A stretch of 64,000 nucleotides of DNA, from the NCBI GenBank assembly GCA_009760855.2, contig WPIO01000005.1:862501-926500 (forward strand), given 5' to 3'. This document shows positions 61,502-64,000 of this stretch, in pieces. Under the pieces are notes generated by a model. That model searched no databases, was not told the origin of the DNA, and saw only the letters and a program-made list of their open reading frames with translations. This stretch comes from Cristatella mucedo (lineage: Eukaryota > Bryozoa > Phylactolaemata > Cristatellidae). Position numbers and translations under genes: made by a program. The first letter of the stretch is position 1. Each line of letters starts with the position of its first letter.

Positions 61502-61649
61502 CTGTATCAATGAAAATGCGGCAGTCTGAATGTTACGGCTGCTTGCCACCGACACCAATCACTGTTGCATGTGCACAGCGCTGCAATGAGCTGCAATGAG
61601 CTGCAATGAGCCAGCTCATTGGCTGTCTGTGCCAGCCAGGGCACTTTAC

Positions 61650-61872
61650 CGGAGCGTGCGATTGCTAAGCAAATCTGCAGCCTGTGGCAGCCAAGTGACA
61701 TGAAAGGTGTTGTTAGACTCTTTAGTGATGTTGCAGTTCGATGGCTCTTCGAGAATACGTAGGTCAAACGTGTCATTGCTATCCTGGTAAGTCACATTGT
61801 AGACTGCGGTCTGGGGTGAGCCAACATACGCTTTCCAAACGAGTGGTCCATCAATGGCAGGTGGTTTGCTGG
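61650..61872 (-). CDS. Gene A exon 1 in window: Ig/cadherin-like module
   Basis: Acceptor at 61,873-61,874 and donor gtaaag at 61,649. The 74 residues run from SKPPAIDGPLVWKAYVGSPQ to NRTL. They contain N-glycosylation sequons, the phrase DSNDTFDLRILEEP and a TWLPQAAD stretch. The alternating hydrophobic pattern and the closing TW-P motif fit a beta-sandwich repeat that sits before the first EGF in cnidarian mucin-like proteins; that assignment is from memory of the family. The exon ends in phase 2 and joins exon 2 in frame. Confidence 0.75.
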
Positions 61873-61984
61873 CTACAAGCATTCCACACAAGCAAGTTGT
61901 TCGTGCTGCTACTGCCCCGGCATCAGCATAGCAAACTCCGGTATGATTGCGCATCGGCAACATAGAAGGTTGTGACCATTTAAA

Positions 61985-62125
61985 AAATATATATACATTT
62001 ATTTAATTCGTATGTATACTGCCCTAAGAGAACTTATCCTCTGTCCAGGTGCTTCACATATGCTCGAGAGCTCGAGCCCACGACCCTCGGTCGGTGAGCA
62101 CCATGACCTCGGCCGTTAAAGGTGA
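61985..62125 (-). mobile_element. SINE-2 copy, reverse
   Basis: On plus: ctaagagaacttatcctctg, tccaggtgcttcacatatgc, gagctcgagcccacgaccct. Upstream of gene A exon 1 in the window. Confidence 0.78.
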
Positions 62126-62339
62126 GTACTGCAACGGCACTTTCTGCACTAGTCATAGTTCGATGGGTTAACAGCATTGTGCATCAGCATACAAAACCAC
62201 AGCTTTAATACCCTTCTCTGTTTTTAGCTGCACCACCGAGTGTGGCATTAATGCAATGTATTGTATCTCCTGCTGCAACTCCCCAGAGCAGAAAGACTAT
62301 TATGTGGGTGTTATGCAGGAGAGTTATACATAGCGCTCT

Positions 62340-62640
62340 CTCAGCCTAACCGGCTTTCGGTACGGATTCAGTAGCCAACAGACTTAATCTCATGCAGCAA
62401 AGATAAAGTGAAAAGCACAGCAGAGTCCACCGGAGAGCAGTTGAGTAGTGAGTAGCTTGGAAGTAGCAGCTCGTGACGGCTGGAAATGATCTGCCATAGT
62501 CGGCAGCAGGAGAGTAGTTGTCATTGCATAAGAACTGCGGAAGTGAGTTCAGCAGTCTAGGACCTGCAGAGCAAAACCTTCTGCTGCCGACGGTCTTTAA
62601 GCAGAGGAATTGAACAGCTAATTTATTGTAGATGTGATTG
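62340..62640 (-). mobile_element. LINE C-terminal fragment, different subfamily
   Basis: Minus-strand reading LKTVGSRRFCSAGPRLLNSL resembles the TVGDRAFSVAGPRLWNSLP region of RT C-termini, but does not match the main family in this window. It abuts the next LINE back to back at about 62,640. Confidence 0.6.
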
Positions 62641-63762
62641 TTAAGCATAATCTAGACTTTCACTTCTATGGAGATGACACTGAGCTGTACCTTTGCTTTG
62701 ATTACTCCCAGCCCTCGAGCATGTCGAATTCTCTCAACTCCCTTGCTGGATGTATTGATAACATCAGCACATGGATGGCAGCAAACTCTCTTAAATTAAA
62801 TGAGGATATAATCAATTTACTAGTTATGGGCAAACCAAATGTGATTAATGAATTGGAAAGGTAAACACTCAAATTCGGCTCTGCCAGCATATCTCCTGCT
62901 GAATCTTCACGAAATTTAGGTTTCATGTTCCAAAGTGACCTTTCGTTAGACGACCATATCAGCTCCACAGTCAAGTCTGCCTACTTTCAGCTGCATTACA
63001 TTGCTCAATTTCAGGATTTTTTAGAGAGGGATGCCACATCTCAATTGGTCCATGCATTCGTGACATCCGTCTTGACTTTAGTAACTCACTGCTTGCTGGT
63101 CTACCGGTCTCTGTAATCAGGCACTTACAGCTGATGCAAAACTCTGCAGTTAGGCTTGTCTGTCGTGAGCATCGCAGTTGCCACATCATGCCACTTCTTG
63201 CCGAGCTGCACTATCTCCCAGTCAAGCAGCGCATCGACATCAAGGTTTTGTCACTCACTTTTAGGTTCCTTTATTCTTTGGCTCCAGCCTACTTATCAGA
63301 TCTACTCCCCCACCATGCTAAGCATCATACCACCTACTTTTCGAAATTGAACTGTTACCTTTAACTCGTACAAACCTAAAATCCTTTGGAGACCGTGCCT
63401 TCAGTTTGTATGCTCCCCCCAAAGCCTAGAACTTACTACTGACTTGTATCACGACATATCCTGATTTGACCACATTTAAAAAGAAACTAAAAACGCGCCT
63501 ACTCATCGCAGCATTTGGTGAGTCCTCTTTTTATGTGCTTATGCTTGCTGACACTGCATGCTGCCACTAACCATACTTGCATGCTGACCCTGTGCATGTC
63601 ACCCCGAACCCTGTTATTCTTGTTGTTTAGTGAGCATGCTACCACTGAGCATTCGATAGTGCTTGCTTTGCAGCAAATGTAAAGCCCCTAGAAAGAGAAT
63701 GGGCTTTCCGAGGGTGGTTTATCAAATTTATTATTCTTATTATTATTATTATTATCCATACA
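62636..63762 (+). mobile_element. LINE 3' half with RT active-site motif
   Basis: Contains FHFYGDDTELYL, the reverse-transcriptase catalytic box (usually YADD, here YGDD), then NSLKLNEDIINLLVMGKPN, SLDDHISSTVKSAYFQLH, LVHAFVTS and the C-terminal region with several frameshifts, ending in the shared tail and (ATT)n at 63,729-63,755. Confidence 0.88.
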
Positions 63763-64000
63763 GGACTTCGGGGCATGTAGGGCTGAAACTGGTGCAGCAG
63801 TTCAGCTAGGTATGGAGGAGTCAAGCCGTGGCAGGCCTGTGTGTCAACGTACGAGCTTTGCTCATTCAGCTCTAGTGCGAGTGCAGCAATCTTATCTTGT
63901 GTTCACCTGAACAGCCAAAAACTGTGTATGCATGTGTTATTTGCATGTTCATGGGTGCTTGCATGTCTTTGTGTGCATGCACGTGCAAAGATGTCGAGCC

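Overview
This is eukaryotic, animal DNA. Evidence: short coding exons with GT..AG splice sites, long repeat-filled introns, extracellular EGF, SEA, VWD, C8 and TIL modules, LINE, SINE, hAT and Tc1 remnants, and many microsatellites. I see no bacterial operons, ribosome-binding sites or CRISPR arrays. The domain combinations and repeats suggest an invertebrate, but I cannot name the phylum from this window alone.

Both recognisable genes lie on the minus strand, head to tail. Gene A (about 61,872 down to 37,885; 5' end beyond the right edge) encodes a large type I membrane protein. In protein order it has an Ig/cadherin-like module, about 27 EGF-like domains (many of the calcium-binding DxDEC type), a SEA domain, one transmembrane helix and a short Ser/Thr-rich tail. 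I read 23 exons, and their splice phases join without a frame break, giving about 1,690 residues. The order resembles MUC4-like / cnidarian mucin-like surface proteins, which predicts NIDO, AMOP and VWD exons just beyond the right edge. In the middle (48.2-50.5 kb) a 631-bp unit made of a three-EGF exon plus its intron is tandemly repeated about 3.6 times with near identity.

Gene B (29,897 leftwards, 3' end not found) begins with a signal-peptide exon next to a CpG-rich region. It continues with a VWD domain split over distant exons, then C8, TIL, an EGF-like exon and a GCC2/GCC3 (ephrin-receptor-like) exon. The phases require at least one unseen exon inside VWD and one between VWD and C8.

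The rest is repeat-rich intron and intergenic DNA. It holds at least 17 fragments of one L2/CR1-type LINE family with an (ATT)n tail, and about 11 copies of a tRNA-headed SINE (SINE-1). A second tRNA-headed SINE (SINE-2) has a 3' tail matching the LINE. There are two short hAT elements with 8-bp target duplications that look like the SPIN/URR1 family, a 975-bp TIR element flanked by TA, a dead Tc1-like transposase, an 11-bp minisatellite, a 400-bp CTG/CAG tract and many dinucleotide arrays.
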